NCBI RefSeq assembly: GCF_002936985.1 | Contig: NZ_MPZN01000030.1 | Coordinates: forward strand, 1 to 39,745 | DNA from: Microterricola pindariensis | Lineage (GTDB): Bacteria; Actinomycetota; Actinomycetes; Actinomycetales; Microbacteriaceae | DNA: 39,745 nucleotides | Direction of reading: 5' to 3' | In this document: one piece after another, positions 16,608-25,324 of the stretch | Layout: the number at the start of each line of letters is the position of its first letter | How positions within the stretch are numbered: position 1 is the stretch's first letter | Position numbers and translations under genes: made by a program | The notes under the pieces: model-generated | Databases searched by the model: none | What the model saw: the letters and a program-made list of their open reading frames with translations, nothing else | What the model was told of the DNA's origin: nothing

Positions 16608-16681
16608 CGCGGGGTGGAGCAGCTCGGTAGCTCGCTGGGCTCATAACCCAGAGGTCGCAGGTTCAAATCCTGTCCCCGCAA
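16608..16681 (+). tRNA. Initiator tRNA-fMet (CAT), copy 1
   Basis: A 74-nt cloverleaf with anticodon CAT at 16642-16644. It is an initiator and not an elongator tRNA: position 1 C faces A72 (no pair at the acceptor end) and the anticodon stem has three consecutive G:C pairs (GGG/CCC). The T-loop GTTCAAATC is present. CCA is not encoded; A73 is at 16681. Confidence 0.97.
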
Positions 16682-16687
16682 CAGAAA

Positions 16688-16728
16688 CAGAAGGCTCGGA
16701 ATCGTAAAGGTTCCGGGCCTTCTGTGTT
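16688..16728 (+). terminator. Terminator after tRNA-fMet copy 1
   Basis: A 14-bp stem with one G-U pair (16688-16701 with 16711-16724), followed by tgttt. Confidence 0.8.
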
Positions 16729-16773
16729 TAACGCGGCCGTCGGGCAGTGAACATGCGCACCCAAAACGTGGGG

Positions 16774-16779
16774 TAGTAT
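16774..16779 (+). promoter_or_regulatory. Putative -10 box of second tRNA-fMet
   Basis: TAGTAT, ending 11 nt before the tRNA, at the same distance as in copy 1. The second tRNA is probably transcribed on its own after the first terminator. Confidence 0.45.
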
Positions 16780-16790
16780 TGATCTTGTAG

Positions 16791-16864
16791 CGCGGGGTGG
16801 AGCAGCTCGGTAGCTCGCTGGGCTCATAACCCAGAGGTCGCAGGTTCAAATCCTGTCCCCGCAA
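16791..16864 (+). tRNA. Initiator tRNA-fMet (CAT), copy 2
   Basis: Identical to copy 1 over 74 nt, starting 183 nt downstream of it, with the same C1/A72 and GGG/CCC initiator features. Flanking sequences differ apart from the -10 spacing and the presence of a terminator. The accessory island starts about 30 nt downstream. Confidence 0.97.
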
Positions 16865-16893
16865 CAGAAGGGCTGTTCGCGAAACTATTCGCA

Positions 16894-16950
16894 GAACTAC
16901 CCACAAAGAATCGCCCTCGAGGAAACTCGAGGGCGATTTTGTGTTTCCGG
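16894..16950. repeat. Island left-end direct repeat (att-like copy A)
   Basis: This copy shares its run from the gaactac motif through the hairpin to gtgtttccgg with copies at 33524-33578 and 38186-38241. From 16907 to the end the match to the right-hand copy is nearly exact. The sequence to its left differs from that left of the other two copies, as expected for the chromosomal side of an attachment site. Identity with the internal copy is lower in the second hairpin arm. Confidence 0.7.
16909..16941 (+). terminator. Terminator after tRNA-fMet copy 2, inside att-like repeat A
   Basis: A perfect 12-bp stem (16910-16921 with 16926-16937), loop gaaa, with an A-run before and a T-run after, so it can act in both directions. 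It serves the tRNA and possibly the leftward transposase operon that ends at 17099. Confidence 0.9.
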
Positions 16951-17098
16951 GACCTTTTCGTCGCCGGTGCAGGCCTCGGCCACAGTGCTGGGCCGCTGGG
17001 CGCCGAATCTGCGCGCCCGTTAACGACTTTCAGGCTCGCCGAAGAGATCGGTAGGCCTGTGTGTGCCCTCTCGGGCGGTATCGGGTGCGGCTGTGCGG

Positions 17099-19030
17099 TT
17101 AGGTGCGCAGGGGTGGCCCGCCGGTCTCGTCCGACGGTGCGGGTCTGGCCTTGTCGGGTCGTTCGACGCCGGCCGGGTAGGTGTCGGTGTAGGGGTTGCG
17201 GAACTCGCGGTCGCGGCGGCGGATCAGGTTCGGCTTCGCGGGCCGGCCGCCGGCGGCGCGCATGTCCGCTTTGAACTTGTCGCTGAGGAAGGCGGCGATC
17301 TTGCGCAGGTTGAAGTTGGTGAGCAGGATCGTGACGATGATCTGCGCCGCGCCCATGCCGCGGACGCGGCGCCGGTTCGCGGACTGAATGTCTTCGGTGC
17401 CGCCGGCTTTGATTTGTGCGTTCAGGGATTCGATCGAGTTGCGGGCGTGGGTGTGGAACGTGTCCCACTCCTGGGTGCCGTAGTCGAAGGCCTGCTGGGT
17501 GCGGCGCATCTCGGCCTCGTCGAACGACGCCGAGTGCTGCCGGCAGATCTTGTCTGGGAAGTCAGGTAGGTCAGCGGCGTCCACGGCCGGCCGCTCCTTG
17601 TCGGCGATTTTCCGTGTCTGCAGCAGTTCGCGCAGCGGGCAGGTGACGGTCGGGCTGGGGCCGAGTGCGGGGCAGCGCAGCATGGTGCGGCCCTTCCCGT
17701 CCGCCTTCTCCTTCACGTGGAGCTTGAACGCCTTGCGAGCGCCGATCCGGGCCCGGTACGTCTCGGAATCGATGGTCCCCTGCGACTTTGCGATCGAGGC
17801 GTTCTGCAGGGCCGTGGGGGTGCCGGGGCAGTACGCACCGCCCTCGATGAAGAGGGCGCCGTTGGCGCCGCCCTGGACGCCGAGCCGGTCGACGCGGTAG
17901 TCGGTCGAGGGCGTGAAGCCTTCGGCGAACGCCGGCTCATGCAGGCGTTCGACGAGCGAGTTCGCCCAGTATCGCTTGTCGGCGTCGCCGATGCCGGGCT
18001 GCAGGCCGGTCGCCTTGGCAGCCCGCATCAGCGACACGGCTTCCTCAGCGACGTTCACGTTGGGCAGGCTCAGGGTCGCCGCGACGGCGAGGGCGGGGAA
18101 GCGGCGGCTGCCGGGTTTCTCGGAGTCGACGCGGACGGCGATGTTCGCTTCCCACCCCCAGGCGTAGTTCGTCGAGGTGGTTCCCTTGGTCTGGGGGCTG
18201 GCGGTGTCGAGTTCGCCGCGGCGGTTGTCGGTGCGCTCTCCGGTGCGCACATGCCATCCGGCGTAGGCGTCGACGGGCCCGGGTGGGAGTGTTCTGAGGT
18301 CGGCGGTGGCGGCCTCCTCGGTGACCTTCCGGGATAGGCCCTTCTTTGAGTAGCCCTTCGTGGTGGGTGTCCCGACATAGGTTTGGTCGAAGGAGAGGTC
18401 GATCTTCCTCGAGGCGCGGCGCACGTCGCGGGGCTGCTCGTTGAACGTCATCAGCAGGAACAATTTCGTGAATTCGTCCAGCCGGGCCTTCCGGGTCAGC
18501 TCGAGCGCCGAGTCGTGTGCGTTCAGGATCTGTTGGATCTCGGTGTGGGTTTTCGCTCGCCACCTCTCTTGCGGGAATGGATCCATCAGGTCGTTCATGC
18601 GGTGGAACGCACGGTGGGTGTTGCTGTACCAGCGGTTCTGTTCTGCGACGTGCTCGACGAAGCTCACAAAGGACGGTTCGAGGCCGAGGAGGGCGCGGGA
18701 GGCGTCGCTGAGCTCATGCTGGAACAGCCGGGCCAGGCGGGTGATGAAGATGGGCTCGCCGCGGTTGGCGAGCAGCATGCCGGTGAGGATCGCCCGGTCG
18801 TTGATCAGTGCGGGCCGCCCGCCAAAGCCCTCACCCAGGGAGTCCTCTGCGCGCCAGTCCTGCAAGCGTTCCAGCACGCCGGTCTTGCGGACGCGGGCCT
18901 CGAAGCGTTGCACGTCGACGTCGGGGAGGGCTACCTGGATGCGGCCACGCCCCATCACCTCCTCCTGGGTGATGCCGCCTAAGTCGCGGGCGAAGACGGA
19001 ATAGTCGTGGTCGGTGTCGCCGGCGCTCAT
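17099..19030 (-). CDS. DDE (RNase H-fold) transposase-like protein
   Basis: A 643-residue protein, longer than most insertion-sequence transposases. It has the order of the DDE_Tnp_1/IS1182-type fold: the first Asp in the strand KIDLSFDQTYV (Asp211, alternatively Asp215), the second in GIGDADKRYW (Asp349 or Asp351), and the Glu in RNSIESLNAQIK (Glu534). The last is followed by a helical RRRVRGMGAAQII-type segment ending NFNLRKI, as in DDE transposases. Cysteines 401, 453, 464 and 496 may bind zinc. It is the last gene of a leftward operon and its ATG overlaps the stop of the upstream gene by 4 nt, with GAGGAG upstream. Its 3' end lies 150 nt from the att-like repeat. Terminal inverted repeats typical of an IS were not found next to it. 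Activity is inferred, not shown. Confidence 0.7.
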   Translation of the reverse strand: MSAGDTDHDYSVFARDLGGITQEEVMGRGRIQVALPDVDVQRFEARVRKTGVLERLQDWRAEDSLGEGFGGRPALINDRAILTGMLLANRGEPIFITRLARLFQHELSDASRALLGLEPSFVSFVEHVAEQNRWYSNTHRAFHRMNDLMDPFPQERWRAKTHTEIQQILNAHDSALELTRKARLDEFTKLFLLMTFNEQPRDVRRASRKIDLSFDQTYVGTPTTKGYSKKGLSRKVTEEAATADLRTLPPGPVDAYAGWHVRTGERTDNRRGELDTASPQTKGTTSTNYAWGWEANIAVRVDSEKPGSRRFPALAVAATLSLPNVNVAEEAVSLMRAAKATGLQPGIGDADKRYWANSLVERLHEPAFAEGFTPSTDYRVDRLGVQGGANGALFIEGGAYCPGTPTALQNASIAKSQGTIDSETYRARIGARKAFKLHVKEKADGKGRTMLRCPALGPSPTVTCPLRELLQTRKIADKERPAVDAADLPDFPDKICRQHSASFDEAEMRRTQQAFDYGTQEWDTFHTHARNSIESLNAQIKAGGTEDIQSANRRRVRGMGAAQIIVTILLTNFNLRKIAAFLSDKFKADMRAAGGRPAKPNLIRRRDREFRNPYTDTYPAGVERPDKARPAPSDETGGPPLRT

Positions 19031-20088
19031 CGGGCGAGCTCCTCACCGGTGAGGAGCCCGAGGTAGGGGTCGAGGGCGGGTGTGCGGGCGTGCATGAGGA
19101 ACTTGTCGAGGCTGGCAGCGTTCTTCAGCCCGGTGACGGCGAGGAGCACGTGCAGGGGGAGACCGTTATTGATGTGGTCGACGATCCAGCTCGTGCGGAG
19201 CCGGGACACGGTGGGTCGGATGCGGCAGGGGTGCTCGGTGAGGAACACCTGCAGGGCGTGAGGCGGGTACTCCGCGAGGCGATGCCCGCGGAACACGTAC
19301 TCGTCCGCGTTCGCGCGGCCGTCGATGGCGCGCAGCAGGGTGCGGGTCCAGGGGTGGCGCACCGGGACGCGGCGGGGGTTCGGGCCGGGCACGGTGACGA
19401 ACAGGCGCCCGTCGACAACATCGATGTCACGGAGACGGATCTCGACGAGGTCCTGGGAGCGCAGCCCGGCACCACCGGCGAGGCCAAGGATCGCGGAGGC
19501 ATTCTGGCGCTTGTGGGTGGTGCTCAGGCTGTTCGCCCAGCTGTGCATCGCCGCGATCTCCGCATCGGTGAACGGCTTACGGCGCGTGGACGGTGCCGGT
19601 GCGGGCAACTGGGCCACCCGGGTGTCGGCGAGGCTCCTGGCGACGCTGGCGAGCTCCCGGGCGATGCCCCACCGGTGCCCCTCCGAGTGTTTCGGGTACT
19701 GGTCTTGCAGGTAGCGGTAAACATTTCGCTCAGTGAAGACACGGTCTGCGGTGAGCTCGCTGCCGGTCGTCGTCCACACCCACGCCGTGAATCGGCTCGC
19801 CATGGTCATGTGGCGGCGGACCGTTTCGAACTTCCGGAACTGCATCTGCACGGCGTTGCCGATGACGAACTCCCGCACCGCCTGCCACTGCGAGGCGGGG
19901 ACGCGCGGGGCGTAGCGGATGATCACCGACCAGACGTGGTCGGGCAACTCAGGGTCAAGGGCACGCAGGTGCGCGTACCGAGCGGAGTCGGAGTGGAATT
20001 TGTCGTTGAGTCGGTCTTTTTCAATCACGTAGAGGCTGTGCGCGGCAGCCATTCGCGTTTTGAGGCGGCAAATCAGCTTCCAAAGCAT
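19027..20088 (-). CDS. Tyrosine-recombinase-like protein lacking catalytic residues (paralogue 1)
   Basis: A 353-residue protein with the overall layout of a tyrosine recombinase: an N-terminal helical core-binding region (about 70-160), a linker, then a catalytic-type domain. The first Arg motif is present (GAGLRSQDL, Arg210), and the box II context is clear (SRLRTSWIVDHINNGLPLH). The HxxR His is Ser295 (Arg298 kept), the LGH His is Leu321, and the Tyr position reads Phe330 (LDKF). It is therefore probably a DNA-binding protein without strand-transfer chemistry. It overlaps the DDE gene by ATGA, so the two are made together. An in-frame ATG at 20052 is an alternative start. A paralogue of similar design lies 43 nt upstream. 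Confidence 0.65.
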   Translation of the reverse strand: MLWKLICRLKTRMAAAHSLYVIEKDRLNDKFHSDSARYAHLRALDPELPDHVWSVIIRYAPRVPASQWQAVREFVIGNAVQMQFRKFETVRRHMTMASRFTAWVWTTTGSELTADRVFTERNVYRYLQDQYPKHSEGHRWGIARELASVARSLADTRVAQLPAPAPSTRRKPFTDAEIAAMHSWANSLSTTHKRQNASAILGLAGGAGLRSQDLVEIRLRDIDVVDGRLFVTVPGPNPRRVPVRHPWTRTLLRAIDGRANADEYVFRGHRLAEYPPHALQVFLTEHPCRIRPTVSRLRTSWIVDHINNGLPLHVLLAVTGLKNAASLDKFLMHARTPALDPYLGLLTGEELAR

Positions 20089-20131
20089 GCCCGGCCACCA
20101 ATGCCAACCTGAAATCCCAGATCATTGCTAA

Positions 20132-21028
20132 TTAACGTGGAATCAATGGGTTCTGGTTGTGCCTCGTTCTGGGGGCAAAAGTCGCGATTTTGTCCAGAGC
20201 GGCGAGGTTCTTCAGGCCCGAAATCCGCAAGAATTCCTGCGGGGGAGTGCCGTGGGTGAGGTGGTGCAGGAGCCAGGTGGCCCGCATTCGGCTGGGCCGC
20301 ACGTCCAGAGTGGTGTGCGCCCGGTGCAGGAAGTCCGTGACTTGCCAGGTGCGGGAACCGGACCGGCCCGGGACGAACACCCAGTCGCCGGGATCGAACT
20401 CGACAGCGCTGCGCTTCAGCGGCGGCTGCCAGTCGGGCAATACGGGGACGACGCGGGGCCGGCTCTCCCACACGATGACGACCAGCTGGTCGCCTCGGAT
20501 GTCCATGCTGGAGACGCGCAGTTCCAGGATCTCCCGGGTGGCGAGGCCGGCGCCGAGTCCGAGGGCTAGCAACGTGAGCGCGTCGTGGCGGCGGCGGGAG
20601 GTGTTCTGGCCGAGCGCCCAGCTGTGGAGGGCCGCGATCTCAGCGGCGCTGTAGGGCTGGGTGGGTACCGACCGGGGGATCGGGCGTTGTTTCGGCAGGC
20701 TGTCGGCCGGGTTCAGCGCCCGGACCATCAAGGTGAGAGTGGCCCGGTGTGTGGCTCTGCTGCCGCGCAGGTAGTGGCCCATGCCGAGGTGCACGAACTC
20801 CTCGACCACGCTGGCACGGAAGATGCGGGTGCGCTCAAGCGGTGTGCCACGGCTCTGCCACGCCCACAACACGTACGCAGTCGTCGCCGGGAACAAGGTG
20901 CGCGGCTCGCGCCCGTTGGTGGCGGCGGCGTCCGTGACGGCGTCCTCGATGAACCCGCCGATCTCATCCCAGTACGGCAGGGCAAGCGTCGGCCGGTACC
21001 GGTACGGCTCCGCAGCTGCAGCGTTCAC
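20132..21028 (-). CDS. Tyrosine-recombinase-like protein lacking catalytic residues (paralogue 2)
   Basis: A 298-residue protein, the paralogue of the next gene in the operon. It shares the GAGLxxR(D/E)(L/I) motif (160-166), the SRMRATW box (246-252) and the motif GLKNxAxLDK (271-280). As in its partner, the HxxR His is Ser246, the LGH His is Leu272 and the Tyr position is not Tyr (Ile281). The conserved changes indicate a family that lost recombinase chemistry and not random decay. The GTG at 21028 was chosen because it overlaps the upstream stop as GTGA. The open frame runs further upstream, but within the preceding gene. The role may be target or end recognition for the DDE protein. Confidence 0.6.
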   Translation of the reverse strand: MNAAAAEPYRYRPTLALPYWDEIGGFIEDAVTDAAATNGREPRTLFPATTAYVLWAWQSRGTPLERTRIFRASVVEEFVHLGMGHYLRGSRATHRATLTLMVRALNPADSLPKQRPIPRSVPTQPYSAAEIAALHSWALGQNTSRRRHDALTLLALGLGAGLATREILELRVSSMDIRGDQLVVIVWESRPRVVPVLPDWQPPLKRSAVEFDPGDWVFVPGRSGSRTWQVTDFLHRAHTTLDVRPSRMRATWLLHHLTHGTPPQEFLRISGLKNLAALDKIATFAPRTRHNQNPLIPR

Positions 21029-21348
21029 TGCAACACCGCTCGCGGGGACAGGACGATGATGCTGACCACAGGGGTGCTCTCCCGGGTGGTGCACCACACG
21101 TTCTCCAGGTGCAGGTCGATCAGCACGAGCATCGGATGCGACACCTCGCACCGTTCGACGTCGATCAGGTCGACCTTTTCGCCGTCGCGGCGCAGCGTCA
21201 ACGTCTCGTCATCGTCGGTGCGTGCGATCCGGCACAGGCTGCGCCCGTCCAGGTCCAGCCAGTACCGGCTGCCCGACATGGTGGTGACGAGGTAGCGCCC
21301 GGCCATGTCATCCGTCAGCGTGGACAGTGCCTCTCCGGACCCGGGCAT
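21025..21348 (-). CDS. Small beta-rich hypothetical protein of the transposase operon (a)
   Basis: A 107-residue protein of unknown function, second in the operon. The central part reads as beta strands: YLVTTMSGSRYWLDLDGRSL. The block matches the first gene of the operon (WIVTTNSSTYRFDLDAM), so the two are probably distant paralogues sharing a V-T-T-x-S-x-x-Y-x-x-D-L-D motif. The ATG at 21348 starts 2 nt after the stop of the first gene, and the stop overlaps the next start by GTGA. The longer open frame upstream lies within the preceding gene and is not needed. Confidence 0.6.
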   Translation of the reverse strand: MPGSGEALSTLTDDMAGRYLVTTMSGSRYWLDLDGRSLCRIARTDDDETLTLRRDGEKVDLIDVERCEVSHPMLVLIDLHLENVWCTTRESTPVVSIIVLSPRAVLQ

Positions 21349-21350
21349 AC

Positions 21351-21665
21351 TCACACCCCGGGCTCGGGTGGGTCGCCGGCGGGTGCGCGGTCGATGCTGC
21401 GGACCACAGTCGACCGCTGCCAGAAATAGTCCAGCAGGGCGGCTTCGGAGCCGACGGGCCGCATCTGCCAATACCCGGGTTCGCCCAGCGCACAGGACAG
21501 GATCTGCAGCAGCGGTCGTGTCACATCGTTGACCGAGCGCGACGCGAACTCACCGGGGATGCGAGTGACGACCATTGCGTCGAGGTCAAACCGGTACGTC
21601 GAACTGTTCGTCGTCACGATCCAGCAGCCGCCCTCATCGCCGTACAGGGCATCGGTGTCCGTCAT
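21351..21665 (-). CDS. Small beta-rich hypothetical protein, first gene of the transposase operon (b)
   Basis: A 104-residue protein of unknown function. Residues about 14-33 (CWIVTTNSSTYRFDLDAMVV) match the next gene in style, and the rest is mixed alpha/beta. The ATG at 21665 is preceded by GGAGGGAG at about 10 nt. Tight coupling (2-nt gap to the next gene) places it in the same transcript as the recombinase-like and DDE genes. It is divergent from the helicase-associated-domain gene, and the promoters of both must lie in 21666-21850. Confidence 0.6.
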   Translation of the reverse strand: MTDTDALYGDEGGCWIVTTNSSTYRFDLDAMVVTRIPGEFASRSVNDVTRPLLQILSCALGEPGYWQMRPVGSEAALLDYFWQRSTVVRSIDRAPAGDPPEPGV

Positions 21666-21850
21666 ACGCCTGCTCCCTCCGCTGCACCCCGGCTGCGCGT
21701 TCGGCGCAGCCGGTCGAAGACAACGCTAGAGAGTCCCCGGCTGCCAAACCGCCGACGTTAAGACAAAGATCCCCCTTTCCTGCTGCCACCTCGCTTTTCC
21801 GCGCATAGATGCATGCGACGGCGCACCCGCGCCGAGAACAGGCAGAACAC

Positions 21851-22420
21851 ATGCAGCAGAAGACCCCCGCACAGCTCCACGCCCACGCAGCCGCGCTCTG
21901 GCAGGCGGCAGAACCAGACGATACGTCCGCGCACTACGAACGAGCCGATGGCTTCGTTGCCGGCGTCTTCGGCGAGCTTGGCACTGGCTTCCCGCGGCGC
22001 CCGCTGAACTGGGCGCGCAGCCTGCACCGCTACGAACACCACGGGCGCGAAGGCGGCAGAGCGCCGCGCGAGAACACCCGCGACCGCAGCCAACTCCCGC
22101 CGGACGAACGCCGCATGGCCGAGTGGGCCCGCTACCAACGCCGCTTCAGCGACACCCTCTGCCGGTACCAGCAGATCCGCCTCGATCTCTCACCGGTGTT
22201 CCAATGGGACCCGCATCAGGCCGCCTGGCAGATGCGCCTCCACGAGTGCAAGCTTCACCGAGTTCGAACGGGAGGATTGCCGTATCTCAACCAAGACGAC
22301 CCGCACGAGTTCGCTCTGGCGCGCTGGCTCGGGCGACAATTCCGACAGCTTCAGTACGGCACCCTTTCGGCTGGCAGGGCGCTCGCCCTCAGCCGATTGC
22401 TTGACCCGGACGCTGGCTAG
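21851..22420 (+). CDS. Helicase-associated (HA) domain protein
   Basis: A 189-residue protein with an N-terminal helical region and a C-terminal part resembling the helicase-associated domain (PF03457 type): RRMAEWARYQRRF near residue 80 and FALARWLGRQFRQLQYGTL near the end, with a central FQWDPHQAAWQ block. In known proteins this domain is a small DNA-binding helical module, often repeated or attached to helicases; no helicase motor is present here. The ATG at 21851 is used (AGGCAG upstream). An ATG at 21809 in the same frame lacks a ribosome site. The gene is divergent from the transposase operon and 121 nt upstream of hsdM. It may belong to the mobile element or be a regulator of the restriction operon. 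Confidence 0.6.
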   Translation: MQQKTPAQLHAHAAALWQAAEPDDTSAHYERADGFVAGVFGELGTGFPRRPLNWARSLHRYEHHGREGGRAPRENTRDRSQLPPDERRMAEWARYQRRFSDTLCRYQQIRLDLSPVFQWDPHQAAWQMRLHECKLHRVRTGGLPYLNQDDPHEFALARWLGRQFRQLQYGTLSAGRALALSRLLDPDAG

Positions 22421-22541
22421 GATCGGTTTCGCATCACCGCGGATCTGCCGTCCCGGTCATGTCGGCGCGGGCAAGTAGGGTGAGAGCACCCGCGGTCATC
22501 GAAGGACGTAGTCCGCTGGGTACGAGGAGAAGCACAACCAC

Positions 22542-24107
22542 ATGACGCCGACCACCAAAGAATCTCAGCGCGCCGAACTGCACAAGACCATCTGGCGCAT
22601 CGCCAACGACCTCCGCGGGTCGGTCGATGGCTGGGACTTCAAGAGCTACGTGCTCGGCATGCTGTTCTACCGCTTCATCTCGGAAAATCTCGCCGCCTAC
22701 ATCAACAAGGGCGAGCACGAGGCCGGTCAGACGGTTTTCGACTACGCGCACCTCACAGACGCGGAGGCCGAGTTCGGGCGCACGGCGACGGTCGAGGAGA
22801 AGGGCTTCTACGTCCTGCCGTCCGAACTGTTCCAGAACGTGCGCCGGCGCGCACCCCAGGATGCGAACCTGAACGAGACGCTGGAGCGGGTCTTCAAAAA
22901 CATCGAGGGCTCCGCGGTCGGCACCGACAGCGAAGACGACCTCAAGGGACTCTTCGATGACCTCGACATCAACAGCTCCAAGCTCGGCAACACGGTGGCT
23001 AAGCGCAACGAGAAACTCGTCAAGCTGCTCGTCGCCATCGGCGATCTGCCGCTCGGCAACTTCGAGGACAACTCGATCGACCTGTTCGGCGACGCCTACG
23101 AATACCTCATGCAGATGTACGCCTCGCAGGCGGGGAAGTCCGGCGGTGAGTACTACACCCCGCAGGAGGTCTCCGAGGTCCTCGCCCGCATCACCGTGAT
23201 GGGCAAGACGCGCGTCAACAAGGTCTACGACCCCGCAGCCGGATCAGGATCCCTGCTGCTGAAGTTCGCGAAGGTGCTGGGCCCGGAGAACGTGGGCGGC
23301 TTCTACGGCCAGGAGATCAACCTGACCACGTACAACCTCGCACGAATCAACATGTTCCTGCACGACGTCAACTACGAGAAGTTCGACATCGCCCACGGCG
23401 ACACCCTCATCGAACCGCACCACTGGGATGACGAGCCGTTCGAGGCGATCGTCTCCAACCCGCCGTACTCCATCAAATGGGACGGCGACGCCAACCCGCT
23501 GCTCATCAACGACGAGCGCTTCGCGCCGGCCGGCGTGCTCGCACCGAAATCGAAAGCCGACCTCGCCTTCACGATGCACATCCTGTCCTGGCTGGCCGTG
23601 AACGGCACCGCCGCGATCGTCGAGTTCCCCGGCGTGCTGTACCGTGGGGGAGCAGAGCAGAAGATCCGCAAATACCTCATCGACAACAACTACGTCGACG
23701 CCGTCATCCAGCTGCCCGCGGACCTGTTCTTCGGCACCACCATCGCGACCTGCATCATTGTGCTGAAGAAGTCGAAGTCCGACAACGCGGTGCTCTTCAT
23801 CGACGCATCGGCCGAGTTCAAACGGGTCGGTAACAAGAACAAACTCACCCACGGCCACCAGCAGGCGATCCTGAGCACTCTTGAGGGCCGGGCGGATGCC
23901 GCGCACTTCGCGACTCTCGTGTCGAACGAGGGCATCGCCGCCAACGAGTACAACATCGCTGTATCCTCCTACGTCGAGCGGGAGGACACCCGCGAGGTCG
24001 TCGACATCGCCGAGTTGAACGCCGAGATCGCACGCATCGTCGCGCGCCAGGCTGAGCTGCGGATCTCGATCGACGCGATCGTGGCCGATCTGGAGGGCGA
24101 CAGGTGA
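22542..24107 (+). CDS. hsdM: Type I restriction-modification methyltransferase subunit HsdM
   Basis: A 521-residue N6-adenine methyltransferase subunit. It has the N-terminal HsdM helical domain ([20 protein letters not shown]), the SAM-binding motif DPAAGSGS (230-237) and the catalytic NPPY (306-309). With HsdS it methylates the split recognition sequence, and with HsdR it forms the restriction complex. The sequence resembles the EcoR124 (type IC) branch. The ATG is preceded by GAGGAG 12 nt upstream. The stop overlaps hsdS by GTGA. All catalytic motifs are intact. Confidence 0.96.
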   Translation: MTPTTKESQRAELHKTIWRIANDLRGSVDGWDFKSYVLGMLFYRFISENLAAYINKGEHEAGQTVFDYAHLTDAEAEFGRTATVEEKGFYVLPSELFQNVRRRAPQDANLNETLERVFKNIEGSAVGTDSEDDLKGLFDDLDINSSKLGNTVAKRNEKLVKLLVAIGDLPLGNFEDNSIDLFGDAYEYLMQMYASQAGKSGGEYYTPQEVSEVLARITVMGKTRVNKVYDPAAGSGSLLLKFAKVLGPENVGGFYGQEINLTTYNLARINMFLHDVNYEKFDIAHGDTLIEPHHWDDEPFEAIVSNPPYSIKWDGDANPLLINDERFAPAGVLAPKSKADLAFTMHILSWLAVNGTAAIVEFPGVLYRGGAEQKIRKYLIDNNYVDAVIQLPADLFFGTTIATCIIVLKKSKSDNAVLFIDASAEFKRVGNKNKLTHGHQQAILSTLEGRADAAHFATLVSNEGIAANEYNIAVSSYVEREDTREVVDIAELNAEIARIVARQAELRISIDAIVADLEGDR

Positions 24108-25324
24108 GCCGGGTCGACGACCTGATCGCCGAACTCTGCCCCAGCGGAGTTCCATTCAGGACGCTCGCCGAAACCGCTGAAGTGTCGTCTGGTGCGACGC
24201 CGTCCAAAACGGTCGCCGCATATTGGACGGATGGCACGATCCCTTGGCTGAGTTCGGGCGAGGTCAACAAAGGGACGATCTACGAAGCTGACACCTTCAT
24301 TACGCAGGCCGGATACGACTCTTGTAGCACCAAAATTGTGTCGTCCGGGTCTGTCGTTATGGCGTTGGCGGGGCAGGGCAAGACGCGCGGGATGGTCGCA
24401 AGGACCCGTCTCGACTGCTGTACTAATCAATCACTCGCATCCATCGTCCCGAAGAGTGAGCTTGATAGCGACTTTCTGTTCTACTTCCTGAAGACGCAGT
24501 ACTCCCGGCTGCGCGATGTGTCGTCAGGCGACGGTACTCGGGGAGGATTGAACCTTCAGATGATCCGGGCATACACGGTTCCGGTGCCGCCTCTCGAGGT
24601 GCAGCGGGAGATCGTGAGAATCTTGGATCAGTACACTCAGCTGGAAGCGGAGCTGGAAGCGGAGCTGGAAGCCCGACGCCGACAGTACGAGCACTACCGG
24701 ACGGAGGTCTTCGCGTTCCCCGAAGATGGCGGCGTTCGCTGGTCTTCGCTCGGCAGCATCAGCGCCAAGGTGTCGTCGGGCGGAACACCATCGTCGGGTC
24801 GCGATGCCTACTACGGTGGACATATTCCTTGGCTACGCACCCAAGAAGTTGACTTCGGTTCGGTGGACTCGACCAGCATGTCCATTACGGAAGAGGGCCT
24901 CCGAAACTCGTCGGCCAAGTGGATCCCGAAGCACTGTGTCATTGTCGCGATGTACGGTGCGACTGCCGCGAAGGTTGCCATCAACGAGATTCCCCTAACG
25001 ACGAATCAAGCGTGCTGTAACTTGCAGATTGACCCAGAACAAGCGGAGCACCGATACGTCTTCTACTGGATCGCCAGCCAGTATCAGCGGCTAAAGAACT
25101 TGGGGGAAGGCTCTCAATCGAACTTGAACGCGAGGAAGGTAAAGGACTTCCCAATTCCAGTGCCGTCACTTGACGAACAGAGGAAGATCGTTAGGCTCCT
25201 GGACAAGTTCGATGCACTCGTGAACGACTTGAGCTTCGGCCTCCCAGCTGAGCTTTTGGCGCGTCGCAAGCAATACGAGTACTACCGCGACAAGCTGCTG
25301 ACCTTCGAGGAGGCTGCCGCGTGA
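24104..25324 (+). CDS. hsdS: Type I restriction-modification specificity subunit HsdS
   Basis: A 406-residue specificity subunit with two target-recognition domains (about 1-165 and 215-370), each followed by a conserved helical spacer ([15 protein letters not shown] and [16 protein letters not shown]) that ends in an [18 protein letters not shown] motif. The central spacer holds a 12-bp tandem repeat coding for LEAE (24641-24673, residues 180-190: two full units and a partial third). In EcoR124-type systems, copy number of such a 4-residue repeat sets the length of the non-specific gap in the DNA target. Base composition drops in the recognition domains, as is usual for exchanged hsdS segments. 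GTGA overlaps occur at both ends. Confidence 0.95.
   Translation: MSRVDDLIAELCPSGVPFRTLAETAEVSSGATPSKTVAAYWTDGTIPWLSSGEVNKGTIYEADTFITQAGYDSCSTKIVSSGSVVMALAGQGKTRGMVARTRLDCCTNQSLASIVPKSELDSDFLFYFLKTQYSRLRDVSSGDGTRGGLNLQMIRAYTVPVPPLEVQREIVRILDQYTQLEAELEAELEARRRQYEHYRTEVFAFPEDGGVRWSSLGSISAKVSSGGTPSSGRDAYYGGHIPWLRTQEVDFGSVDSTSMSITEEGLRNSSAKWIPKHCVIVAMYGATAAKVAINEIPLTTNQACCNLQIDPEQAEHRYVFYWIASQYQRLKNLGEGSQSNLNARKVKDFPIPVPSLDEQRKIVRLLDKFDALVNDLSFGLPAELLARRKQYEYYRDKLLTFEEAAA
24641..24673 (+). repeat. 12-bp tandem repeat in the hsdS central spacer
   Basis: The unit ctggaagcggag occurs twice exactly and once in part (ctggaagcc). It encodes [11 protein letters not shown] between the two target-recognition domains. 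It is in frame and slippage-prone, so gain or loss of a unit would change spacer length without breaking the gene. Confidence 0.85.

Noticed and set aside
16595-16906. Reverse-strand open frame over the tRNA genes with LGYEPSELPSCSTPR
   Set aside because: This is the well-known spurious translation of the antisense strand of tRNA-Met, present twice because the tRNA is duplicated.
17099-21028. Tn554-type three-recombinase transposon
   Set aside because: Tn554 uses active tyrosine recombinases, but here both recombinase-like proteins lack the active-site His and Tyr, and the third protein is of DDE type.
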